The notes: generated by a model from the letters alone, not told the origin. Positions 25,309 through 34,262 are shown, counted from the first letter of the stretch. The stretch is 64,000 nucleotides of DNA from Clostridiaceae bacterium (GCA_910575435.1 CAJTGI010000011.1:1-64000), one strand, 5' to 3'. A program made the numbers and translations.

Positions 25309-26369
25309 TCTTCTTCCTCCCTGCTGTTCTCCATCTCCAATTTATCTGCAAGTTCTCCCTGCTTATTGGGATATAAATGTGAATAGGTATTTAATGTTGT
25401 TTCGATTTTCTCATGCCCTAACCGTTCCGCAATCGCTAATGGCGTAAATCCCATTTCCACAAGTAACGAAGCGTGACTATGACGAATATCGTGCAAACGT
25501 ATTCTTTTTACCCCGGAAGCCTTGATACCTCTGATAATTTCATGCTCCATATAAGATTTTGTAAAACGGAACATTCTTTCGTCTGCCATAATTCCGTATA
25601 AATGTGAAATATACTCCTTTAATTCTTCCGTCAAAAATGGCGGTATCGTTATGATACGCTTGCTCTTTGGCGTTTTAGGCGGTGTGATAATGTCCCTGCC
25701 CTCTATCCTCTGATAAGATTTATTTACGGAAATGGTGCGCTTCTCTAAATCAATATCATTATAGGTTATAGCAAGTAATTCCCCAATCCTCATGCCCGTC
25801 CAGTAAAGGAGCAGGAACGCCATTTTTGTTTCCGGCTTGTTCTCCACAGTCACAAGAAACTGTTTAAACTCCTGCTTCGTCCAAAACTCCTTTTCCCCGG
25901 CGTGGCTCCTTCCGATACTCCCGGCTTTTCGGCAAGGATTGTCTTTCAAGTCATAATACCGAACCGCATAATTGAAGATTGCCGACAACTGATTATTGAC
26001 TGTTTTCAGATACGTTTCCGAATATCCTTTTTTCATCAGTGCATTTTGCCAAGCCCGAATGTCGGAAGCCTTAATCTCATTCATGTTCTTTTTCTTGAAA
26101 TACGGAATGATTTTCAAATCAATAATGAATTTCTTTGTACGCATGGTATTTTCACGCAGACGGTGTTCCATATCCTCATAATAAATTTGTACGAAGTTTT
26201 CAAAATTGATGTCTAAATTCCTCTGCTGCTGTTGCAGGAAGTCACGCTCCCACTGTTCCGCTTCCGCTTTTGTCTTAAATCCCCTCTTGTTCTTCTTGTG
26301 GCTTACACCCTGCCAGTCCTTATAATAGAACTGGCAACGCCACATCTTTCCGTCCCTTGTCGCTGACAT
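25305..26369 (-). CDS. int: Tyrosine integrase of the mobilizable element
   Basis: The 354-residue recombinase has an N-terminal AP2-like arm-binding part (CQFYYKDWQGVSHKKNKRGFKTKAEAEQW), a core-binding domain at about 55-150, and a catalytic domain with a complete set: R194 (TGMRIGELL), H293 and R296 (LHDIRHSHA), H319 (LGHEKIETT) and Y329 (TYSHLY). AAAGGAG precedes the start. It lies in an operon: excisionase, integrase, MobC, ATPase, MobV relaxase, all leftward from the operator region at 26609-26714. Confidence 0.95.
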   Translation of the reverse strand: MSATRDGKMWRCQFYYKDWQGVSHKKNKRGFKTKAEAEQWERDFLQQQQRNLDINFENFVQIYYEDMEHRLRENTMRTKKFIIDLKIIPYFKKKNMNEIKASDIRAWQNALMKKGYSETYLKTVNNQLSAIFNYAVRYYDLKDNPCRKAGSIGRSHAGEKEFWTKQEFKQFLVTVENKPETKMAFLLLYWTGMRIGELLAITYNDIDLEKRTISVNKSYQRIEGRDIITPPKTPKSKRIITIPPFLTEELKEYISHLYGIMADERMFRFTKSYMEHEIIRGIKASGVKRIRLHDIRHSHASLLVEMGFTPLAIAERLGHEKIETTLNTYSHLYPNKQGELADKLEMENSREEEE

Positions 26370-26384
26370 AAAATCTCTCCTTTC

Positions 26385-26579
26385 CTACATGGCTACGGTC
26401 AGACCGTAGAATTTTTCTCCAAAGTATTTTGTCGGGACTTTACCGCATATTGTCCGATAGCCCTTTGCTTTCAGTTCCTCATTCAGCCCCCGGATAATCT
26501 TGTAGGCATAACCAGTTGATACACCAAGCATTTCAGCCGCTTCCTCTGCCGTTACATACATTTTCTTTCCATTCTCCAT
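26385..26579 (-). CDS. xis: Excisionase-like HTH protein
   Basis: The 64-residue MerR/excisionase-type winged HTH reads MYVTAEEAAEMLGVSTGYAYKIIRGLNEEL, then YRTICGKVPTKYFGEKFYG, a Tn916-Xis-like layout. It is the first gene of the integration/mobilization operon, 15 nt before the integrase, and is expected to direct excision. The promoter TTGACG-17-TATAAT lies just upstream, overlapped by a repeat that is probably the repressor operator. Confidence 0.85.
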   Translation of the reverse strand: MENGKKMYVTAEEAAEMLGVSTGYAYKIIRGLNEELKAKGYRTICGKVPTKYFGEKFYGLTVAM

Positions 26580-26608
26580 ATAGTCCTGTCCTTTCCTTTT
26601 TTATTTTA

Positions 26609-26714
26609 GGTACACATATGTGACCTTTATGTTTTTATTATACGGTACACTTTTGTGAACGTCAAGTATTTATTTTAAATTTTTATACACAAATGTGTCC
26701 TGATGTGATAGAAT
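26609..26714. promoter_or_regulatory. Divergent promoters with three repressor operators
   Basis: Three related dyads of form TACAC-N4-GTG lie at 26609-26625 (GGTACACATATGTGACC), 26644-26660 (GGTACACTTTTGTGAAC) and 26685-26700 (ATACACAAATGTGTCC), with centres 35 and 40 bp apart. The leftward promoter (minus strand TTGACG 26665-26660, 17-nt spacer, TATAAT 26642-26637) has operator 2 inside its spacer. A rightward -10 (TAGAAT, 26709-26714) has operator 3 at its -35 position. This is a phage-like switch between the XRE repressor and the excision operon. Confidence 0.75.
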
Positions 26715-26758
26715 TTAACTAGGCACTAACGAATATCACAAAAATCGGAGGTATTGGC

Positions 26759-27307
26759 ATGACTACCGGGGAAAAGATTAAACACTTTCGGAATTTGCGC
26801 GGCATATCACAGGAAACGCTCGGTCAGCTTTCCGGCATTAATTCCGCCACAATTAAAAAGTATGAGTATGGCATCCGCAATCCAAAGCCCGACCAACTGA
26901 TGAAAATTGCTAATGCTTTGGGTATCAGTATCAATGTTTTCATGGATTTTGATATAGAAACAGTATCAGATGTATTGTCTTTGATTTTGAAAATGGACGA
27001 GCAATTAGATATGAACTTTGAAGCAGAGAAATACGAGGACGGAAGTTTCAATCCCGCTACAATCAAAATATCCTTCAAGAACTCTCTGCTCAATCATAAG
27101 CTGGGCGTATACATGAAAGCAAGGGAATTGCAGGAGAACCTTTTGAATGATACGGAACGCTTCTCATCGGAGGAAGAACATCAACGGGCGATTGAAGCAC
27201 TCTCAAAGGATTTGGACGCTGTTAAGCAGAGTATTCTTGATGACAGCAAGATTGTGAAAAAAGGTGTTAGAGGTATCTCCGTCAAAATATATCCCGAAAA
27301 TGAGTGA
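26759..27307 (+). CDS. XRE-family repressor of the mobilizable element
   Basis: In this 182-residue protein, residues 3-60 are a Cro/CI HTH (GEKIKHFRNLRGISQETLGQLSGINSATIKKYEYGIRNPKPDQLMKIANALGIS); the rest is an uncharacterised helical region (ERFSSEEEHQRAIEALSKDLDAV). GGAGG precedes the ATG. It is divergent from the excisionase-integrase operon, with three related operator dyads between, so it most likely represses excision and its own gene. Confidence 0.9.
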   Translation: MTTGEKIKHFRNLRGISQETLGQLSGINSATIKKYEYGIRNPKPDQLMKIANALGISINVFMDFDIETVSDVLSLILKMDEQLDMNFEAEKYEDGSFNPATIKISFKNSLLNHKLGVYMKARELQENLLNDTERFSSEEEHQRAIEALSKDLDAVKQSILDDSKIVKKGVRGISVKIYPENE

Positions 27308-27329
27308 TAAAAATTTTGAGCAAAAAGTA

Positions 27330-27360
27330 TTGACTTCCACGTAACGTGATACTGTATTCT
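27330..27360 (+). promoter_or_regulatory. MerR-type promoter with 19-bp spacer and operator
   Basis: TTGACT (27330-27335) and TATTCT (27355-27360) are 19 bp apart, the overlong spacer characteristic of MerR-activated promoters. The spacer holds the perfect dyad CACGTAACGTG (27338-27348). It drives the MerR gene 77 bp downstream, which should bind here and untwist the promoter when its ligand is present. Confidence 0.88.
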
Positions 27361-27436
27361 TTTCTCATAGGAGCAGAATAGAAATAAGCCGGCAATCTCT
27401 GTCTTGCTTCTTCACAAATTTAAGGAGCTGATAAGA

Positions 27437-28315
27437 ATGCGAACCATAAGCCAAGTTGCAGAATTAACAGGCATAAGCACCCGAACACTACAATATTATG
27501 ACGAAATTGGATTGTTAAAGCCAAGCGAATTGACCGAATCCGGCTATCGCCTATATGATGATGAAGCCTTGCAAAAGCTACAACAAATCCTATTTTTTAA
27601 GGAATTGGGATTTAAGCTGAAAGAGATTAAAGAAATTCTGCAAAAACCCGACTTTGACAGAATTAAGGCTTTCAAAAGGCAAAAAGAGTTGCTTTTGCTG
27701 AAGCGCAATCGGACAGACAAACTTATACAGCTTCTTAGCCGCTTAGAGAAAGGAGAGCAATGTATGAGTTTTAAGGAATTTGACCTGTCTGATTACATCA
27801 CCGCTTTAGAGGATTTTAAAAATAACAGCACTGATGATGTTATCAAACATTGGGGAAGCATTGAAAATTTTGATATGTTTATTCAAAAAATTAAAGATGA
27901 TGAAGCAGAGGTAGCTAAACTTGCCATTCAACAATTCGGCAGTATTGAAAAATACACCGAAGCCATGAAACATAATTTAGAGCATTTCTCTAAACTTATG
28001 GAAACACAATTAACGGAAGAAGTAAAAGAAATCGGAAAACAGTCTGATATACTGTATGGCAGATTAGCCGCCAATTTGTCAGAAGATGTTTCTTCCCCTA
28101 ACATACAATCCATTGTAGATGAACTGTTGCAGCTTGTACAGAAAAACAGTGCTAACGTATCCCTTGATAAGTCCTATATCAATGTTCTTATCGACACATA
28201 TTCAAGCGATTATATTAAAAGCATGACTGACAGTCAATATGGAAAAGGGGCTTCTGATTATATTGTAAAAGCGTTCCGTTATTACTCGGAGAACAACGTT
28301 TCCGAAAACAATTAG
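27437..28315 (+). CDS. MerR-family regulator with TipAS ligand domain
   Basis: In this 292-residue protein, residues 1-70 are the MerR winged helix (ISQVAELTGISTRTLQYYDEIGLLKPSE), followed by the dimer helix (FKRQKELLLLKRNRTDKLIQLL). The C-terminal third resembles TipAS/albicidin-binding antibiotic-recognition domains (FGSIEKYTEAMKHN, YGKGASDYIVKAFRYY). The start at 27437 follows AAGGAG. TipA relatives bind thiopeptides or other antibiotics and activate their own promoter, and the 19-bp-spacer promoter upstream fits autoregulation. The target beyond itself is unclear, as the next gene is unknown. Confidence 0.9.
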   Translation: MRTISQVAELTGISTRTLQYYDEIGLLKPSELTESGYRLYDDEALQKLQQILFFKELGFKLKEIKEILQKPDFDRIKAFKRQKELLLLKRNRTDKLIQLLSRLEKGEQCMSFKEFDLSDYITALEDFKNNSTDDVIKHWGSIENFDMFIQKIKDDEAEVAKLAIQQFGSIEKYTEAMKHNLEHFSKLMETQLTEEVKEIGKQSDILYGRLAANLSEDVSSPNIQSIVDELLQLVQKNSANVSLDKSYINVLIDTYSSDYIKSMTDSQYGKGASDYIVKAFRYYSENNVSENN

Positions 28316-28471
28316 AGGCAACAGGCACTCTCTCTAAAAAATATATCCCAGCAACTAATCATTCTCGCTATGCTGAAAAATAGCTTGCCACACTTTAGAG
28401 AGCCTTAGTGACATTTGAATTTTCTTGTGATATAGTAGACTTCCACTTTTAAGAAAAGGAGTTGATGATAT

Positions 28472-28939
28472 ATGCCACAAATGAACAAAGGCGGTAAATT
28501 TATTTTCGGGAAATCACTGATACGAGATGATTTGACAATCCATCTCCCCACACAGGCTCTTACAGAATACAACGCCACAATAGAGAAAAAAGTCTATCTT
28601 TTTACTGGAAGCAAAATCACTGGCGGCTTTTGTGTGACAAGAAAAGGATTGTTAGAACCGTCAAAGTTAGGACACATTCTTACTGATAATCCGGCTTTAC
28701 TGAATTATCAGACCGCAGAGGGCGAATTTGTCAAATACAAAGGGCGGTCATACTGTTGGGTAAATATTTCAGAAAATGGTATAATTCAGCTTAATCAGCA
28801 GATATTAGATTTTCTTAATATGAAAATTGGAATGGAACTATTGTCTATCCGAAGCAGTGATATAGCTTTTACAATGGGTGCAACCGGTCCTCTGTTGGAA
28901 AGAGCCGACAACTATGAGGGAGAAATTCCTCTTTATTAA
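28472..28939 (+). CDS. Conserved protein of unknown function
   Basis: The 155-residue soluble protein has no signal peptide or membrane segment. It contains GGKFIFGKSLIRDD, KITGGFCVTRKGLLEPSKLG and the C-terminal SSDIAFTMGATGPLLERA. The start is supported by AAAGGAG 9 nt upstream. It is the last gene before guaA in the mobile region and follows the MerR/TipAS gene by 156 bp with its own leader, so it may belong to the MerR regulon. I do not recognise the family. Confidence 0.6.
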   Translation: MPQMNKGGKFIFGKSLIRDDLTIHLPTQALTEYNATIEKKVYLFTGSKITGGFCVTRKGLLEPSKLGHILTDNPALLNYQTAEGEFVKYKGRSYCWVNISENGIIQLNQQILDFLNMKIGMELLSIRSSDIAFTMGATGPLLERADNYEGEIPLY

Positions 28940-28946
28940 AAAGGCA

Positions 28947-28960
28947 GGTATCATGATACC
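28947..28960. repeat. 14-bp perfect palindrome
   Basis: GGTATCATGATACC lies 7 nt after the stop of the preceding gene. It could be part of its terminator or an arm site of the adjacent att region; no T run follows. Confidence 0.5.
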
Positions 28961-29023
28961 CACCCAAAGTCCAGTATTCCTCAAATAATTAGAGCCATTT
29001 TAGAGCCAAACGGCATAGAACAC

Positions 29024-29058
29024 TCCCGGAAACGCCCTTTTTATCAGCATTTCCGGGA
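29024..29058 (-). terminator. Hairpin downstream of guaA
   Basis: TCCCGGAAA (29024-29032) pairs with TTTCCGGGA (29050-29058). It lies 10 nt past the guaA stop codon on the minus strand. No strong T run follows on that side, so it may be an inefficient terminator or a leftover of the junction. Confidence 0.55.
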
Positions 29059-29067
29059 TTTTATCCG

Positions 29068-30612
29068 TTACTCGAACTCTATCGTCCCCGGCGGCTTGCT
29101 CGTCAAGTCATACATCACCCGATTCACCCCTTTAACCTCATTAATAATCCTCCCCATCACCTTCTGCAGCACCTCCCAGGGAATCTCCGCACTCTCCGCC
29201 GTCATAAAATCAATCGTATTCACCGCACGCAGTGCCACCGCATAATCATACGTCCGCTCATCCCCCATCACTCCCACAGACCGCATATTCGTAAGTGCCG
29301 CAAAATACTGGCCAATACTCCTATCCAATCCAGCATTGGCAATCTCCTCTCGGTAAATGGCATCTGCGTCCTGCACAATGCGAACCTTCTCTGCGGTAAC
29401 TTCACCGATAATGCGGATGCCAAGTCCCGGTCCCGGAAAGGGCTGGCGGTACACCAGATATTCAGGAATCCCCATCTCCAGCCCTGCCTTGCGCACCTCA
29501 TCCTTGAACAAGTCACGCAGCGGCTCAATAATCTCTTTGAAGTCCACATGCTCCGGCAAACCGCCCACATTGTGATGGGACTTAATCACAGCAGACTCGC
29601 CGCCCAGGCCGCTTTCCACCACATCCGGATAAATAGTTCCCTGCACAAGGAAATCCACAGTGCCAATCTTTTTCGCCTCTTCCTCAAACACGCGGATAAA
29701 TTCCTCACCGATAATTTTGCGTTTCTCTTCCGGCTCAGTAACCCCCGCCAATTTAGAATAATACCGTTCCTGAGCATTGACGCGGATAAAATTCAAATCA
29801 TACTGACCTTCCGGCCCAAAGACCGCCTCCACTTCATCTCCCTCATTCTTCCGCAGGAGCCCATGATCCACAAACACGCAGGTCAGCTGCTTTCCAATAG
29901 CCTTCGCCAGCATGACAGCCGCCACAGAGGAATCTACGCCGCCAGACAATGCACACAATACCTTGCCGTCACCAACTTTCTGGCGAATCTCTTTGATAGA
30001 ATTTTCCACAAAGGAATCCATGCGCCAAGTGCCCGCGCAACCGCAAACATTACGCACGAAATTATAAATCATCTTCGTCCCCTCCGGCGTATGGAGAACT
30101 TCTGGGTGAAATTGAATCACGTACAAGCCTTTTTCTTTATCTTCAGCGGCAGCAACCGGACAGTCCGCCGTATGCGCCGTAATTTCAAATCCAGGGGCCA
30201 CCTGGGAAATATAGTCAAAATGACTCATCCAGCAAATCGTCTTCTCGGGTACATCCGCAAAAAGAGGGGACGCTTTCTCCAAAAAGACTTCTGTCTTTCC
30301 ATATTCCCTTACAGGAGCATTTTCCACTCTCCCCCCTAAAATATGCTGCATCAGCTGGGCGCCATAGCACAACCCCAAAACAGGGATGCCTATTTCAAAT
30401 AATTCTTTCTGATATGTGGGAGCATCCTCTTCAATGCAACTATTGGGGCCTCCGGTTAAAATAATTCCTTTGGGATTCATAGCCTTAATCTGCTCCAAAT
30501 CAGTGCGATAGGAATAAATCTCACAGAATACATTGCATTCTCTGACGCGCCGGGCCACCAACTGATTATACTGCCCGCCAAAATCAATGACAATCACTTT
30601 CTCCTGAGTCAT
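29068..30612 (-). CDS. guaA: GMP synthase (glutamine-hydrolysing)
   Basis: The 514-residue enzyme converts XMP, glutamine and ATP to GMP. The N-terminal class I glutamine amidotransferase domain has nucleophile C82 ([10 protein letters not shown]) and its His/Glu pair in [14 protein letters not shown]. The PP-loop ATPase has SGGVDSS, and the C-terminal dimerisation domain ends with the family tail [10 protein letters not shown]. The start at 30612 has GGAGG 5 nt upstream; an ATG 12 nt earlier lacks one. The 3' end of guaA is a known integration site for ICEs, and here mobile DNA begins directly after it. Confidence 0.97.
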   Translation of the reverse strand: MTQEKVIVIDFGGQYNQLVARRVRECNVFCEIYSYRTDLEQIKAMNPKGIILTGGPNSCIEEDAPTYQKELFEIGIPVLGLCYGAQLMQHILGGRVENAPVREYGKTEVFLEKASPLFADVPEKTICWMSHFDYISQVAPGFEITAHTADCPVAAAEDKEKGLYVIQFHPEVLHTPEGTKMIYNFVRNVCGCAGTWRMDSFVENSIKEIRQKVGDGKVLCALSGGVDSSVAAVMLAKAIGKQLTCVFVDHGLLRKNEGDEVEAVFGPEGQYDLNFIRVNAQERYYSKLAGVTEPEEKRKIIGEEFIRVFEEEAKKIGTVDFLVQGTIYPDVVESGLGGESAVIKSHHNVGGLPEHVDFKEIIEPLRDLFKDEVRKAGLEMGIPEYLVYRQPFPGPGLGIRIIGEVTAEKVRIVQDADAIYREEIANAGLDRSIGQYFAALTNMRSVGVMGDERTYDYAVALRAVNTIDFMTAESAEIPWEVLQKVMGRIINEVKGVNRVMYDLTSKPPGTIEFE

Positions 30613-30802
30613 AACTTCCTCCATTCGTTACTATTCTAATCGTTTTCTCCTTCTCCGCTTTTCGTTCCAGTCAAATGCGAAACTGGCCTCCATCACATGC
30701 CTGGCACCGCTGCCACCCCAACTTTGCCTACCTTCTAACGAGGCGAACGACTTATTTCTTAATTATAAAATAATCAATTCCTCCTGTCTAGCAAAACTTT
30801 CC

Positions 30803-31189
30803 CTATTGTTTTACCCGCCTGAAAACCTCTCCTATGGCCACCCCAAGCAGCGAAGGCACCAAGGAAAACAGGCACAGGCTCCAGTCCAAGCCATTCCAGG
30901 AATTCCATTTTCCATTGCTTATGATATTGGACAATTCAAAAGTGAGAAATCCCAGCAACATCTCCAGCAAGCCCAATATCATAGGAACAATGTATCGCAT
31001 TCGCCCTCTTCCCGCGCCGTACATTACAGACACTACCAGTGCGCTGGCAGGCAGTAAAACATAAAAGGCCCCCAAGGCATAAATCCCTTCGTTCCCCGTC
31101 ACCGGTCCCAGCCAAAACCAGCAGAACAATGCCGACCAAACCGCCAGGTAAATAATCAATCCTACATTCTTCTCTAAAACCTTTTTCAT
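30803..31189 (-). CDS. Small membrane protein with four predicted helices
   Basis: The 128-residue protein has hydrophobic segments at about 10-30 (LIIYLAVWSALFCWFWLGPV), 38-57, 65-86 and 104-122 and a short basic C-terminus (GEVFRRVKQ). It could be a small transporter subunit or a membrane regulator; no family recognised. AAGGCGG lies upstream of the ATG. It is monocistronic between guaA and the HD-domain gene. Confidence 0.65.
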   Translation of the reverse strand: MKKVLEKNVGLIIYLAVWSALFCWFWLGPVTGNEGIYALGAFYVLLPASALVVSVMYGAGRGRMRYIVPMILGLLEMLLGFLTFELSNIISNGKWNSWNGLDWSLCLFSLVPSLLGVAIGEVFRRVKQ

Positions 31190-31416
31190 TATTATAATCC
31201 GCCTTTCTGCAATGCCCTTTTATGATTATACTGCCCATACCAAAATGCTTTTTATGATTGCAACCATAATACTTCCCTTATACGATAGTCAAATACTCCG
31301 CTGCAGAGCAACGGGGCATGACATAATTTCTCTTTAGCGACCTTGCGGGAATAAATACTTTACAGAAGATTTACCTATCAGCTTTTCCTCGCGTCAAAGC
31401 ATCCAAACCCAGCAAA

Positions 31417-32250
31417 TCACTTTTGAACTGCCAGATATTCCTCCATGCATCGCCGCAACCGCTGAAACTGTTCCATTGTCTTGGGATTATCCGAAGAGAA
31501 TTTCAGCAATTTATGCAGATATCCCTGCTCGTCCACCGCCCTCCTGCTCTCAGGATATACCAGTTCAAATACCAGCGCGGCATGTCCCACGATATTGTCA
31601 ACGCAGGTCCTCTTCGTGCTGCGCAGGATGGCATGCCGTTCGAAAAACTGTCCCATCACCGCCTCAGTCACCTCAGCCTGTCGGAGTTCGCCAGCAGTCA
31701 CATCATAAATCACCTCCATGGGCACATCTTGATTTACCTTCAAGATATCTACTTTATCCCCATCACGCAAAATATCGCAAAACATTCTCGTGCGGGCATT
31801 CAGTCCATCCTCCACCCGATATGCGCTGTGATTCCAGATTGCCTTATAAATAATATAAATATCTTCATTGCATTCCATATGCTTTCCGGCAAAATATTCT
31901 GCATGATTCAAAACATTCCCCATATCTGGCGTGATTTCTATATAATCTGCCAATCTTTCCTGATTAAATAGAATTTCTATGGCAAAATGCGCATGGTCAA
32001 TACTGTCCGCATCAGAAAAAGTCCCATATTGGCGCAATTGTTCAAACCTGCCCACGTCATGGAGCATTCCCAGAAGCCATGCCAGATCCACATCCTCCAC
32101 AGGCAAATCCAGGCTCCTGGCAATCCGGTCGCACAGCCCCGCCACCCGATACGTATGGTCAATCTTTAACTTAATCTTGCCATCCGAGGCATCATAATGG
32201 CTGGCATACTCCGCAAAGGCATCTTTTACCCTCTGTCTATCTATTTCCAT
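31417..32250 (-). CDS. HD-domain phosphohydrolase
   Basis: This 277-residue protein (from the start at 32250) has an HD-type metal site: HTYRVAGLCDRIA, LLGMLHDVGRFEQ (the HD pair) and a later Asp in FCDILRDGDKVDIL. The fold hydrolyses nucleotides, cyclic nucleotides or similar phosphate esters; the substrate is unknown. GAAGG lies about 11 nt before the ATG; a longer frame reaches 32331 without a ribosome site. Confidence 0.85.
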   Translation of the reverse strand: MEIDRQRVKDAFAEYASHYDASDGKIKLKIDHTYRVAGLCDRIARSLDLPVEDVDLAWLLGMLHDVGRFEQLRQYGTFSDADSIDHAHFAIEILFNQERLADYIEITPDMGNVLNHAEYFAGKHMECNEDIYIIYKAIWNHSAYRVEDGLNARTRMFCDILRDGDKVDILKVNQDVPMEVIYDVTAGELRQAEVTEAVMGQFFERHAILRSTKRTCVDNIVGHAALVFELVYPESRRAVDEQGYLHKLLKFSSDNPKTMEQFQRLRRCMEEYLAVQK

Positions 32251-32363
32251 AAAACCATGCCCTTCCATGTCCTGCAGCATCTGAGCCGCAGGCAAAAAAT
32301 ATGCAAAGCAACTATGCTTTTGCTTTTGCAAACATAACTTGCTCTATCCCCAAGATTTGAAAA

Positions 32364-32391
32364 CACCGATGCCCGGAATCGGGCATCGGTG
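32364..32391 (-). terminator. Rho-independent terminator of the AIM24 gene
   Basis: A perfect 12-bp stem (CACCGATGCCCG, 32364-32375, with 32380-32391) has a 4-nt loop. On the minus strand it is followed by TTTTC, 22 nt past the stop of the gene at 32413. Confidence 0.9.
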
Positions 32392-32412
32392 CGATTTCCT
32401 ATGTATAGCATC

Positions 32413-33093
32413 CTATTTTCCAGGAATAAGTCTAGCAATCCTTCCCGCAAACTCATTAAAGTTCTGTGTCTGAAGTATTACCTTGCCAGGTCCCGTCAAT
32501 TTGGTCAGGAAAAGCCCCTCGCCGCCCAGGAAAATATTCTTCAAGCCCTTTACCGTCTCTATCTCATAGGACACGGTCTTCTCAAATCCTACCACATTTC
32601 CAGTATCAACCTTGATTACCTCTCCCGGCGCCAATTCTTTGATTACCTTGTCACCGTCAATCTCTAGGAATACCATCCCCTGTCCGGAAATGTCTTGCAG
32701 GATAAATCCCTCGCCGCCGAAAAATCCAGCAGAAAATTTCTTCGTAAAGGTTATATTCAGATTCACTCCCGGCTCTGCACAGAGAAATGCGCCCTTCTGG
32801 CAAATCAGTCCACCGCACTCCCCGATATTTACAGGCAGAATCTCCCCTGCCACAGTGGATGCAAAAGCAATCATTGCCCCCGGCGCCTTGGCAGTATAGT
32901 TTGCCATGAACATGGACTCTCCCGCAAACATGCGCCCAACACCTTTCAGGATTCCCCCATTCGTGTTGGTATTCATCTCAACTCCTTCTGACATCCAAGC
33001 CATTCCTCCAGACTGGGTATACATGGACTCTCCCGCCCTGTCAAAAAGTACCTCCACCGCTGGCATTGTACTTCCAATTACTTTATACTGCAT
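32413..33093 (-). CDS. AIM24/TIGR00266 family protein
   Basis: The 226-residue protein has the beta-strand-rich TIGR00266 pattern: a repeated Gly-rich motif (YTQSGGMAWMSEGV, GEGFILQDISGQGMVFLEI, FLGGEGLFLTKLTGPGKV). Related to yeast AIM24 and to many uncharacterised bacterial proteins, it may bind nucleotides or membranes, but no activity is established. The start at 33093 has GGAGG 5 nt upstream. Monocistronic, with its own terminator. Confidence 0.88.
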   Translation of the reverse strand: MQYKVIGSTMPAVEVLFDRAGESMYTQSGGMAWMSEGVEMNTNTNGGILKGVGRMFAGESMFMANYTAKAPGAMIAFASTVAGEILPVNIGECGGLICQKGAFLCAEPGVNLNITFTKKFSAGFFGGEGFILQDISGQGMVFLEIDGDKVIKELAPGEVIKVDTGNVVGFEKTVSYEIETVKGLKNIFLGGEGLFLTKLTGPGKVILQTQNFNEFAGRIARLIPGK

Positions 33094-33309
33094 AGTTCCT
33101 CCTTCCAGCACGCTGTGCTTCTTTTTCATTTTACGTGAAATTCTTCTATGATATTACACGCATCATATACCTGGATTATAACACATTTTCCCATAAGATA
33201 CCAAGATAAAATTTGCAATACGCACATAGCAGATACCTATCGCGCTCCCCTTCCCTCCGGGACTTTTCCTTTGCTTCAAAGCCTGTTAGAATGGGTCTGT
33301 TAGGCAAAA

Positions 33310-33353
33310 AAATCCAGCCCCTTGCCAAAGGCAAACTTTCCCGGGCTGGATTT
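33310..33353 (-). terminator. Rho-independent terminator of the SpoIIQ-like gene
   Basis: AAATCCAGCCC (33310-33320) pairs with GGGCTGGATTT (33343-33353), with an inner TTGCC/GGCAA stem; on the minus strand a run of T residues follows. The rest of the 335-bp gap (33094-33428) holds only the leader of the AIM24 gene; I see no gene. Confidence 0.85.
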
Positions 33354-33428
33354 AGTTATTTCAGGTCTTCCTGCGAACAGTAGTCCCGCCATGAGGCTTC
33401 CTGCAATCTATAGCCACATTTTTTCCTG

Positions 33429-34262
33429 TCATCGCAAGAGCAGCATAGGGTCCACAGTCTCCTTCCCCTCTTTTACCTGGAAATATAAATTGCTTCCCTC
33501 TTCCGCATAATATTTCGTGGGCTTGGCAATCTTCCCAATCGACTGCCCCTCTTTTACGTCATCCCCTTTTTTTACAGACACATCTTTTAACTGGCCATAG
33601 ATTACCGTATACTCGTCACCTATTTCCATAGTGACCATCTGCCCAAGTTCGTCGTCCTTCGTGACAGATACCACGCGCCCGCTGGCAGCGGCTTTCACCC
33701 CGGCACCCTCTTTTGCGCCAATTACCAGCCCCGGATTGTATTTGTACTGTGCCAATGTCTTGAAGTAAATCGTCTTGCTCATGCTATATTTCATTAGCAC
33801 GTCGCCTTTTACCGGCCAAAGCAATCCCTTCTCTTCGTTAAATGTATACTTTTTTGCCGCATTTGCAGAAGCCGGCTTGGCTTCCCTGGATTTGGCCTTC
33901 TGGGCTGCCAGTTTTTCTGCCGCCTCCCTTTTTGCCTTCTCAGCCTTCTCCTTGGCCTCTGCCCTCGCCTTCTTCGCCTCTTCTTTCGCTATCTGCTTAG
34001 GCGTTTTGCCCGGCGTTGAGACAGCGGTAGGCATAGGCGTGATATTGGCATTTGCCTGGGCAGACTGCTCCTTGGATGCGTCATTCCCCGCCGGAGTGCT
34101 TTCCGGCATCTCCGTGGCTATCTCCGCCAACATTTTATCTGCACCATTTTTGCCACTCTTCTGATAAAAAACCACACCTGCTGCCATTACACCCACCAAA
34201 AGTACACAGGCTGAAAAATAAAAACCTTTTGACTTCCACCAGGATTCCTTTTCCTCGAACAT
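33429..34262 (-). CDS. SpoIIQ-like membrane-anchored LytM (M23) domain protein, catalytically dead
   Basis: The 277-residue protein has one N-terminal membrane anchor (FYFSACVLLVGVMAAGVVFYQ, residues 15-35), a long Lys/Ala/Glu helix (about 95-135) and a C-terminal LytM domain. SpoIIQ joins SpoIIIAH across the forespore gap in sporulating Firmicutes, and this domain plan fits. All catalytic positions are replaced: the HxGxD motif reads NPGLVI, the YxHL motif reads YGQL and the HLHFEV motif reads NLYFQV. The domain should therefore be structural. The start at 34262 has GGAGG upstream. Confidence 0.8.
   Translation of the reverse strand: MFEEKESWWKSKGFYFSACVLLVGVMAAGVVFYQKSGKNGADKMLAEIATEMPESTPAGNDASKEQSAQANANITPMPTAVSTPGKTPKQIAKEEAKKARAEAKEKAEKAKREAAEKLAAQKAKSREAKPASANAAKKYTFNEEKGLLWPVKGDVLMKYSMSKTIYFKTLAQYKYNPGLVIGAKEGAGVKAAASGRVVSVTKDDELGQMVTMEIGDEYTVIYGQLKDVSVKKGDDVKEGQSIGKIAKPTKYYAEEGSNLYFQVKEGKETVDPMLLLR

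Noticed and set aside
29548-30339. 263-codon frame opposite guaA
   Set aside because: Antisense to a highly conserved enzyme, with no ribosome site or family features.
30640-30800. Purine riboswitch upstream of guaA
   Set aside because: I could not find the conserved loop sequences of the purine aptamer in this leader.
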